A stretch of 64,000 nucleotides of DNA from an uncultured Bacteroidia bacterium (GTDB taxonomy: Bacteria; Bacteroidota; Bacteroidia; Bacteroidales; Prolixibacteraceae), in NCBI GenBank assembly GCA_903902325.1, contig CAIUUO010000154.1, positions 1 through 64,000 on the forward strand, written 5' to 3'. Below are positions 54,072 through 61,939 of this stretch, piece by piece (positions within the stretch are counted from its first letter, which is position 1; every line of letters begins with the position of its first letter). Under the pieces are notes generated by a model that was not told the DNA's origin, did not search any database, and worked only from the letters and a program-made list of their open reading frames with translations. The translations under genes and the position numbers were made by a program.

Positions 54072-56232
54072 TTTGTAAAAGCTTCATTGATTTTGAAGGA
54101 TCCGCAACGGTAGCCTCTATGGTTCCGTTTTCTGTGTTGAAGAAAACATCTGCTTCACCTGATAAATGAAGAATCTCCTTCCCGTTTTTGAGCAGGGAAG
54201 AAAATGCGGTGGCTGCAAGTTTCTGCAGATTTCCCTTGTTGTCTATTTGAATGGCCACCAAACCTTTGTAGGTTCCTGTGAAAGTGTTACCATAATATTT
54301 GAAGGAGAAAGTTGCCGGCTGATTTTTCTGAAGAGACTCAATGCTCGTGAAGGTATAAGTCCCCGGACCGTTGGATACCCCGTCTGTCAGTTCATTTTTA
54401 GGGACTCCCAGTTTTGCGGCATTGTCGATAGACCAGGTTGTGGAGACCGCTTTTGCTTCAATTTTCTTCCAGGTATCCGTGATGTTTTTCCCCGAGTAAT
54501 CGAAATCAGCAGGACCATCCAGCATCAGTTTTCCTCCTTTTGCTACATATTCCTGGAAGAACTTCACGGTAGTTGCCTTTGAATAACGTGGACCGATAAA
54601 CAGTACTGCATCGAAAACATATCCGTTCAGCACCGGCTTCCCGGAAGGGTTGAGTTTCACCCTGCCGTCTTCGATGGCATCGGTTGGAACGGCAGCATGC
54701 TGGTATCCGTTGCTCCACAATTCTACCGACTTCCTCTCCATCCCCAGTTGGTCGTTGATGTCGTAGAGTCCTCTTTCTGAAGCATTCGGATACCAGTTGT
54801 ACAAGGCTTCCATGCCATAAACCACGAGGAGTCTGACATTGGGAAATGGCGGGTTGAAACGGTTCAGCAACCTGGCTGCATTTTCAACTTTGTTTATTTT
54901 TACCAGCGCCTTCGGGTCGTCTATGGAAACTCCCCAGCCCTGCACGTCATTTGCGGCATGGTAATGGGTGCGTATGCCAAACCGCAGGTCGTACAGTGCC
55001 TTTGTCCAGATTCTTTCCAGGTCCTTGCCGTAATACATGTTGTACATTGCGTTTTTTGGATAGCACATGCCAATTCCCAGTTGGATCGGAGTGGGTGTCT
55101 CCTCGTCCGTATGGCCGTAATCCCTTTTGATATTCCACCAGCTTACGCCAGTTTGCCATACCTCATCGCGATCGAGGTTATTGTGGAACGTATCGTGAAG
55201 TCCTATAAAGGTATCCTTTCCGTACATTTTTTTTCCCAGATCATAAACTGCAGCCTCTATGCCCAGGGTTGCCGTTCTCAAAAGGCTCATGTAGGAATTG
55301 ATAGCTTTCATGCGTACTTCCGGATGCCCGGCAGGTGCGTAGCGCATGTCAAAAAGAACCCGGTCCATATCCATGCCGGTAGTTTCCTTCATTTTTTTTG
55401 CCATTCCGATGGAATAGAGTCTTTCCCTGAAGACATCATTCGTTTGTTTCAGGATAGGTTCCCTGGCAATCTTCAGGTTCTTGTACTCATCCAGTCCGAT
55501 TCCGTCGAACGGGATATCGGAATAGGCCCTGAAGGCATCTGTGATCATCGTCAGTGCCTGACCTGAGAAATTACTGCAGGAATTGTAATAGTGCTCTGTA
55601 AGAATGCAGGCAGTGAATCCCTTCAATGCGCTTCCGGCATCGATTGTCAGGCTGACCTGGTCAATGGTAGTTTGAACTTTGGAAGCAGCAGTGATATCTT
55701 TTAGAGTAGCTGGATCATAAAAACCATCCGCCGTCTTTTTGAAGGCGTAGATTTTAAACAATTCACTTTTCAGCAGGGTATTCATCTCCCTGGCACCTTT
55801 TGCCTTAACGCTGTAACTGGCATGTCCGTTTTCATCCAGGGTTGCTTCTCCTTCCTGAATCAGGCGATCCGTGTTTTCAGGGAGTGTGCCGAAGTCCCGC
55901 TTCCAGATCTGCAATCCTATTTTCAATCCTCTTTTGTGGGCATAGGTTACCAGTTTTTCAAAAACCGGATGCATGGTTTTTGCATCGTAGAAATTGCATC
56001 CGTCCCGCTCTGTCAGGAAGATGAGGGTATATTTGCTTTGCGTGGCAAATGAGTCGATCTTCCCCTTGTACCGCTCTTCGGGCATCATGTTTGCGGCAAA
56101 AAACCAGTAGGCCACCTGAGGGTGATTGATGTTCTCAAATGAGTCCACGTATTTTGTTTTGATCTCCTTCGCCTGACTCGAAAAGTGAAGCAACGCAAAC
56201 AGGCATAGAAGCAATATCTTGAATGTTCTCAT
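54064..56232 (-). CDS. Secreted putative TIM-barrel glycosidase-like enzyme of unknown family (paralogue of 30343-32520)
   Basis: NHPQVAYWFFAANMM, SDIPFDGIGLDEYKN, LFDMRYAPAGHPEVRMKAINSYM, RLLNRFNPPFPNVRLLVVYG, FDAVLFIGPRYSKATTVKFFQEYVAKGGKLMLDGPADFDYSGKNI. Confidence 0.55.
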   Translation of the reverse strand: MRTFKILLLCLFALLHFSSQAKEIKTKYVDSFENINHPQVAYWFFAANMMPEERYKGKIDSFATQSKYTLIFLTERDGCNFYDAKTMHPVFEKLVTYAHKRGLKIGLQIWKRDFGTLPENTDRLIQEGEATLDENGHASYSVKAKGAREMNTLLKSELFKIYAFKKTADGFYDPATLKDITAASKVQTTIDQVSLTIDAGSALKGFTACILTEHYYNSCSNFSGQALTMITDAFRAYSDIPFDGIGLDEYKNLKIAREPILKQTNDVFRERLYSIGMAKKMKETTGMDMDRVLFDMRYAPAGHPEVRMKAINSYMSLLRTATLGIEAAVYDLGKKMYGKDTFIGLHDTFHNNLDRDEVWQTGVSWWNIKRDYGHTDEETPTPIQLGIGMCYPKNAMYNMYYGKDLERIWTKALYDLRFGIRTHYHAANDVQGWGVSIDDPKALVKINKVENAARLLNRFNPPFPNVRLLVVYGMEALYNWYPNASERGLYDINDQLGMERKSVELWSNGYQHAAVPTDAIEDGRVKLNPSGKPVLNGYVFDAVLFIGPRYSKATTVKFFQEYVAKGGKLMLDGPADFDYSGKNITDTWKKIEAKAVSTTWSIDNAAKLGVPKNELTDGVSNGPGTYTFTSIESLQKNQPATFSFKYYGNTFTGTYKGLVAIQIDNKGNLQKLAATAFSSLLKNGKEILHLSGEADVFFNTENGTIEATVADPSKSMKLLQND

Positions 56233-56292
56233 TTGAAGTGTAATTAATTTTAATATTCTTTATACGACCCTTCCGGAATGATTTCGAAATGT

Positions 56293-56397
56293 TTAACCAC
56301 GAAGGACACGAAAGTGAAACAAAAGGGTCACAAAGAGAACATTGTCTATTTTAGAAGTTTGTGTCCTTTGAGCATCCTTTGAGTCCTTGGTGGTTAA
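56293..56397. repeat. CACAAAGG/CCTTTGTG repeat, copy R8
   Basis: ttaaccacgaaggacacgaaag...gtgtcctttgagcatcctttgagtccttggtggttaa. Confidence 0.85.
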
Positions 56398-56417
56398 ATC
56401 CTACTTTCTGAGTCAGC

Positions 56418-57881
56418 TTAAAAGATGGTATCTCCACCTGCTGCCTTGAATACTCCAAAATTCGAAAGGGCCGGTGTGTTGTTGGCATCCCAGATATTGA
56501 TCCGAATCTTGCTGCCAGCGATCGGTGTAATCCTCAGAAGCCTTTTGAATCCTATACTTGTGCCGCTGGCGATGGTCTGCCAGCCACCCGGGCGCAGAAG
56601 CTGGATATCGAAGGATGCAATTCTCTGTCCAAAACGTACAGGTTCCTGCAGGAGAATCCGATCGAATTTTTTGGTGCTGTCGATGGCAATTTCGAGTGAA
56701 GCCTGTCGCTTGTCACCGGCTGCTGCCCAATAGCTCTCCTGGTCTCCGTCTGTGATGTTTCCCGGACTGAATTTGGCTGCATTGGAGAAGACGGTGTTAG
56801 CCGTGACTTTCGAATTCGACGCAAGATTGTCTTTGAACGTTTTATCCAGTATCTCCCTGAATTTCTTCATGGAAGCCACGTCCTTTTCCGCAAACAGTCC
56901 ATCCCTGTTGGGGGGAATGTTGAGGAGGAACACTGCGTTCCTGCCAACAGATTTGTAGTACAGTTCAACCAACTGCGAAGGAGTCTTGAAACTTTCATCC
57001 TCCTTGGCATGGTAGAACCATCCCGGTCGGATGGAGACATCGCACGCTCCGATCACCCACGAACTTCCATAATAATCTCCGGTATTCAGGTAGTCGGAGT
57101 CTGCGTCGCCAACGGCAACTTTTGTCCTGTCAAGCATACTCCATAATGTTTCCCCGGCTATGCCGCGTTCGTTTCCGATCCAACGGATATCCGGCCCCGC
57201 ATCTGAAAATATGGATGCAGCCGGTTGAAGTTTGTAGACAATTTCCTGGATATCTTTCCAGGGATAATAGGATTTCTTGTCGATCTTCCTGGTTTCCTTC
57301 GCTCCGCCGTAGTAACCGTCGCCACCATTGGCGCCATCGAACCACACTTCCGTGATCTTTCCATAATTGGAAAGCAGTTCCCTAAGCTGATTTTTGTAAT
57401 AGGTAAGGTAAGCAGGAGTTCCGTATTCCGCATGATTCCTGTCCCAGGGGGAGAGGTACAGGCCTGCCTTCATACCGTATTTGGCACATGCTTCCGTGAA
57501 TTCCTTCACGATATCACCCTTCCCGTTTTTGTACGGACTGTTTTTGATGGAATGTTCCGTGTAGGCACTTGGCCACAGGCAAAACCCGTCGTGGTGCTTG
57601 GCTGTCAGGATCAACTCCTTGATTCCGGCATCTTTGGCCGCCTTGACCCATTGCTCGCAATCCAGTTTTTTGGGATCAAACAAAGCTGGAGACTCGTCAC
57701 CGTAACCCCACTCCTTGTCGGTAAAGGTATTCATGTTGAAATGGACGAATCCAACCATTTCCAGGGATTGGTAGGCCACCTGCTTTGCTGAGGGGCCCAC
57801 CTTATTTGAACTGATATCGGGCTGACTGATCCCTGTTTGGGAGATCAGGAGCAGCGCGAAAATTGCAAATAAATTCTTCAT
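56418..57881 (-). CDS. GH29 alpha-L-fucosidase
   Basis: MVGFVHFNMNTFTDKEWGYGDE, LILTAKHHDGFCLWPS, GLYLSPWDRN, ITEVWFDGANGGDGYYG, FLLNIPPNRDGLFAEKD, C-terminal discoidin-like domain. Confidence 0.95.
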   Translation of the reverse strand: MKNLFAIFALLLISQTGISQPDISSNKVGPSAKQVAYQSLEMVGFVHFNMNTFTDKEWGYGDESPALFDPKKLDCEQWVKAAKDAGIKELILTAKHHDGFCLWPSAYTEHSIKNSPYKNGKGDIVKEFTEACAKYGMKAGLYLSPWDRNHAEYGTPAYLTYYKNQLRELLSNYGKITEVWFDGANGGDGYYGGAKETRKIDKKSYYPWKDIQEIVYKLQPAASIFSDAGPDIRWIGNERGIAGETLWSMLDRTKVAVGDADSDYLNTGDYYGSSWVIGACDVSIRPGWFYHAKEDESFKTPSQLVELYYKSVGRNAVFLLNIPPNRDGLFAEKDVASMKKFREILDKTFKDNLASNSKVTANTVFSNAAKFSPGNITDGDQESYWAAAGDKRQASLEIAIDSTKKFDRILLQEPVRFGQRIASFDIQLLRPGGWQTIASGTSIGFKRLLRITPIAGSKIRINIWDANNTPALSNFGVFKAAGGDTIF

Positions 57882-57917
57882 ATGCTTATCATTTAGTTTA
57901 ATTCTTCTTGGTTTTTA

Positions 57918-58011
57918 CCTTGTGTCCTTCGTTATATCCTTTGAGACCTTTGTGGTTAAGTCTTTAATTTAACCACGAAGGTCACAAAGTACCACACAAA
58001 GGACACGAAGC
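57918..58011. repeat. CACAAAGG/CCTTTGTG repeat, copy R9, inverted arm order
   Basis: ttgtgtccttcgttatatcctttgagacctttgtggttaagtctttaatttaaccacgaaggtcacaaagtaccacacaaaggacacgaag. Confidence 0.85.
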
Positions 58012-58041
58012 TGAGATTAGACGTCAGACCATATTTTATAA

Positions 58042-60231
58042 TTACTGGATTTCCAACCCGGTTTTTTTGAGCGATTTTTCATCTGAACTGCCTCCGCATA
58101 GTAATTCATACTTACCGGGAAGGATTTCATATTTCTGGGTTTTGTCGTTGAAGGAGTTGAAAGTCTCGGGCGCCAGTACGAAGCTGACTTTCTGGGATTC
58201 TCCGACTTTCAGGGAAACTCTTTTGAATCCTTTGAGTGCTTTCAGCGGGCCGTTCGGATCATTCGGGTTCCTAAGGTATAGCTGCACCACCTCATCACCA
58301 TCGCGTTTTCCGGTGTTTTGCACCTCCACGGAAAGCCTTAAGCTATCCGTTTTGCAGATCACTGATTTTGATAATTTGGCAGGTTTGTAGGAGAACTTTG
58401 TATAGCTGAGTCCATATCCGAAAGGATACAAGGGAGTTTCAGTCATGTAGCGGTAGGTCCGTCCCTTCATGGAATAGTCCTCGAAGGCAGGCAACTGATC
58501 AATGCTCTTGTAAAATGTAACGGGCAGACGGCCGGCGGGATTGTAATCGCCAAACAGGATATCGGCAACGGCAGTTCCGGCTGCTTCTCCTCCGTACCAG
58601 GCATTGAGGATCGCATCCACATTGGCTTCCTCCCAGTTGAGAGCGATTGCGCTTCCTGTGCATAGAACATAAACAACTGGTTTTCCGGTCGCCTTGAGCG
58701 CCTTGACCATCTCTTTCTGGATAGTTGGAACCTCAATATTCGTCCTGTCGCCACCTTTGAATCCATCGATGGTCACCCTCATTTCCTCGCCCTCCAATCT
58801 CGGGGATATTCCTCCCACAAACAGGATGACATCCGCATTTTTGACATTGTCAACGGCCATTTTTATGCTGTCGGCATTGACATTGCCCGTGTGCCTGCAT
58901 CCTTTTTCGTAGATGACCGTTGAATTGGGGATTTTATTTTTAATGCCCTGCAGGATGGTGGTCGTCCTGGACGGAAAGCCATTGTAATTGGCCCACAACA
59001 TAATGGAGTCGTTGGCATTGGGACCAACCACCGCGATCGTTCTGATCGTTTTACTTAACGGAAGCGTGTTGTTGCTGTTTTTCAGCAGAACCATACTCTC
59101 CCTGGCCATTTTCAGGGCTTTGTCCCTGTTTTGCTGGCAATCCACTACGCTGTAGGGGATTTTAGACCATTTCACCATTTCATCCGGGTCGAACATGCCC
59201 AGTTCAAACCTTCCCCGGAACAACCTGCGCAGCGAAACATCGATCTGGCTCTCCTTGATCAGTCCTTTCTGTATTGCGTCGGTAAGGCTTCTGTAACTGC
59301 TGCCGCACTCCACATCAGTCCCGTTGAGTACCGCATCCGCGGAAGCAGTGGGAGCATCAGGGTGCGTATCGTGACGGGGAGTCCTGGCGTCAATCTTGTA
59401 AAAATCATCAATAGCCCCGCAATCGGAAACCACGATTCCCTTGTAACCCCATTGATTCCTCAGAATGTCAACAAGCAGTTTGTCGCTTCCGCAGCAGGGC
59501 TTGTCCTCGAAACGGTTGTAGGCACACATCACCTGCTGCACGTTTCCTTCCTTCACCAACGCCTCGAAGGCTGGAAGGTAGGTTTGCCACAGGTCACGGT
59601 CGCTGACCCTAACGTTGAAACTGTGGCGGCTGGGTTCCGGTCCGCTGTGTACTGCGAAATGCTTGGCACAGGCGAAACTCTTGAAATATTTTGGATCGTC
59701 ACCCTGCAATCCTTTCACAGCGGCCACGCCCATTCTTGCCGTCAGGAAGGGATCCTCACCATAGGTTTCCATTCCTCTTCCCCAGCGGGGATCTCGGAAA
59801 ATATTGATGTTGGGGGTCCAGAAGGTGAGTCCCTTGTACCTGTCAAATTTCTTATCCTTCTGATAGTTGTGGTATTTGGCGCGTGCCTCATCACTGATCA
59901 CGGTGAAGGTTTCGAACATGGCTTTTTCATCAAAAGTGGCAGCCAGTGCGATGGCCTGCGGAAATACAGTGGCCAGTCCGGTTCTTGCCACCCCGTGCAA
60001 GGCCTCGTTCCACCAGTTGTATACGGGGATTCCCAGTCGTTCGATGGCCGGCGTCTTGTCCATCATCTGCATGACCTTTTCTTCCAGGGTAAGCCTTCCC
60101 AGTAAATCATCGATCCTTTTTTCAGTTGATAAGGATGGATCGCGGAAGGGTAAATTTTGGTTTTGAGGCTGACCATTGGCAAACAGCATGGTCAGCATGG
60201 CAAACAGCGAAATCAACATTTTCTTTCTCAT
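58042..60231 (-). CDS. GH3 family glycoside hydrolase
   Basis: LTLEEKVMQMMDKTPAIERLGIPVYNWWNEALHGVAR; RDPRWGRGMETYGEDPFLTARMGVAAVKGLQG; GIVVSDCGAI; fibronectin-III-like C-terminus. Signal begins MRKKMLISLFAMLTMLFANG at 60231 (ORF track 60285). Confidence 0.95.
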   Translation of the reverse strand: MRKKMLISLFAMLTMLFANGQPQNQNLPFRDPSLSTEKRIDDLLGRLTLEEKVMQMMDKTPAIERLGIPVYNWWNEALHGVARTGLATVFPQAIALAATFDEKAMFETFTVISDEARAKYHNYQKDKKFDRYKGLTFWTPNINIFRDPRWGRGMETYGEDPFLTARMGVAAVKGLQGDDPKYFKSFACAKHFAVHSGPEPSRHSFNVRVSDRDLWQTYLPAFEALVKEGNVQQVMCAYNRFEDKPCCGSDKLLVDILRNQWGYKGIVVSDCGAIDDFYKIDARTPRHDTHPDAPTASADAVLNGTDVECGSSYRSLTDAIQKGLIKESQIDVSLRRLFRGRFELGMFDPDEMVKWSKIPYSVVDCQQNRDKALKMARESMVLLKNSNNTLPLSKTIRTIAVVGPNANDSIMLWANYNGFPSRTTTILQGIKNKIPNSTVIYEKGCRHTGNVNADSIKMAVDNVKNADVILFVGGISPRLEGEEMRVTIDGFKGGDRTNIEVPTIQKEMVKALKATGKPVVYVLCTGSAIALNWEEANVDAILNAWYGGEAAGTAVADILFGDYNPAGRLPVTFYKSIDQLPAFEDYSMKGRTYRYMTETPLYPFGYGLSYTKFSYKPAKLSKSVICKTDSLRLSVEVQNTGKRDGDEVVQLYLRNPNDPNGPLKALKGFKRVSLKVGESQKVSFVLAPETFNSFNDKTQKYEILPGKYELLCGGSSDEKSLKKTGLEIQ

Positions 60232-60259
60232 CTTTAATATAATTGTGGTTGTTGTGTTC

Positions 60260-61774
60260 TCATTTCCCGGTTGCTTTTTCGGCAATCATCTTCAGGAGGG
60301 CTTTGTCGCTCCACTCCTGACAATGCCCTGCCAGGGGAGTAAAGGATATTTTTGCGTCTGACTTTGGATTCTGCGTGCCATCCAGGTACATTTTCAGGAA
60401 TCTGGTAGCCACATTGGAATACAATCCGTCAGCGTCGCCGGTCCATATCCATATTTTACCCTGAAGTTTCGGTCCGAGCTTTGTCCAGTTGGTTTCCAGG
60501 ACTTTCTTCAGATCGTATTTTTCCCATTTTGAAGCAATGGCATGGTCTATTTTTCCGGTAACCGGATCAAACATCAGGGATGGCAGTCCGTCGCTCCCTT
60601 TAGGACCAAAGACGGCATTGTAGGCGCCAAACTGTCCACCGGAAATCCTGTAATCACCAGTCCTGCTCACCAGATTTTCGCCGGCTATCCATTCTTTCAT
60701 GGAAAAAGTCGGTTCATCATAAATTGTTCTTCTCCCAGGTTGAAGATAGCCGTATTTGTTGTAAAAAATGGTTGAATCCTTATAAATATCAATCAGTCCG
60801 TAATGTGAAAAATCAACGGGGTCGGGACTGTAGGACCAGGTTCCATCGAAGAAGTCGGGATAGAATACCTGCAAACCCAGAGATACCCATCCACCTGTTG
60901 AATAGCCTGTCAGGAAGCGCATTTTTGTGGCAGGATTGTAGTGGACCAGTTTTTCAATTGCAGGGATTAACTCCTCTGTCAATGCTTTCCCGCAAGGTCC
61001 GTTGTTCTCGGAATCCACCTGGTAGGTATCCCCATATGGACCCTGTGAATCCAGGTAAACATAAATGACCTGCGGGGCAGAGTCTGTAAACCACCAGTCC
61101 GTGAATTCCTTGTCCTTCATATGGCCATTCACGGCAGTGTATCTGCCGTTCAGTCCGGGTGCCCTGTAGCAAATGGGATAGTTTTTCCCGGGGTTCTTGA
61201 AATAGCCAGACGGTAGCAAAACTGAGGCCCTCAGATAGCGTGGCCTGCCTGAAAATTCGGAAAGGAACTTGCTTTGGATCACCACAGATTTAACAAATTT
61301 GTGATCGACGATTTCGTTCGGAGGAATTATTTTACCCAGGGTGAGATGAAGTTGAGGATGGTCTGAAAGAAGCATTGAATCCACATTGCTGATCAGATTT
61401 CCTGGCACATTTTCCTGTCCGTCGTCCTGATTCTGCTTGTACACTGCCTGATAATAATAGATTTGCGAGGGAGGAGACTGAACTTTTTCCGAATTATAAA
61501 TCATCACAGCTTTATTTTGGGCATCCACCTGAAAGGGAATGGCTAAATCCCAGTTTGCAGGCGTCACAGCAATTGTGATATCGGACTTGAGGTGTGGTTC
61601 CTTTTCCCTTTGTTTTGTCAGATGCAGAAGGAGACGCCCCCCAGGCTGGAATGACTTTTTCATCTCAGCCGAGACTGTAATTTCAGCTTTGGCAAAGGGC
61701 AAATCCTGCGCTTTAGAGGTACTGATTGCCGCGATGAAAAGTAGAAGCAGTAAAATTGTCTGTGTTTTTTTCAT
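60260..61774 (-). CDS. Secreted alpha/beta-hydrolase, CE1-like putative esterase
   Basis: MKKTQTILLLLLFIAAISTSKAQ signal at 61774; MRFLTGYSTGGWVSLGLQVFYPDFFDGTWSYSPDPVDFSHY (GxSxG). ORF track extension to 61858 is translated repeat. Confidence 0.75.
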   Translation of the reverse strand: MKKTQTILLLLLFIAAISTSKAQDLPFAKAEITVSAEMKKSFQPGGRLLLHLTKQREKEPHLKSDITIAVTPANWDLAIPFQVDAQNKAVMIYNSEKVQSPPSQIYYYQAVYKQNQDDGQENVPGNLISNVDSMLLSDHPQLHLTLGKIIPPNEIVDHKFVKSVVIQSKFLSEFSGRPRYLRASVLLPSGYFKNPGKNYPICYRAPGLNGRYTAVNGHMKDKEFTDWWFTDSAPQVIYVYLDSQGPYGDTYQVDSENNGPCGKALTEELIPAIEKLVHYNPATKMRFLTGYSTGGWVSLGLQVFYPDFFDGTWSYSPDPVDFSHYGLIDIYKDSTIFYNKYGYLQPGRRTIYDEPTFSMKEWIAGENLVSRTGDYRISGGQFGAYNAVFGPKGSDGLPSLMFDPVTGKIDHAIASKWEKYDLKKVLETNWTKLGPKLQGKIWIWTGDADGLYSNVATRFLKMYLDGTQNPKSDAKISFTPLAGHCQEWSDKALLKMIAEKATGK

Positions 61775-61804
61775 TCGAAATGATTTTAAGACTGGAATTT
61801 TTTT

Positions 61805-61907
61805 TAACCGCAGAGTTCGCAAAGAATTACGCAGAGTGTCGCAGAGAAAATCAGGCATTTAGAACTCAGCGGTTTTCTGCGACTTCTCAGCGCTCTTTGC
61901 GGTTAAA
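61805..61907. repeat. Palindromic repeat, copy R10 (GCAGAG/CGCAAAG subtype)
   Basis: taaccgcagagttcgcaaag...cttctcagcgctctttgcggttaa. Confidence 0.85.
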
Positions 61908-61939
61908 TTTTTGTTTTTCATTTTTCATTTTTCATTTTT

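Noticed and set aside
59131-60105. 324-aa plus-strand ORF opposite GH3
   Set aside because: Shadow of a strongly supported GH3 gene; no domain signature.
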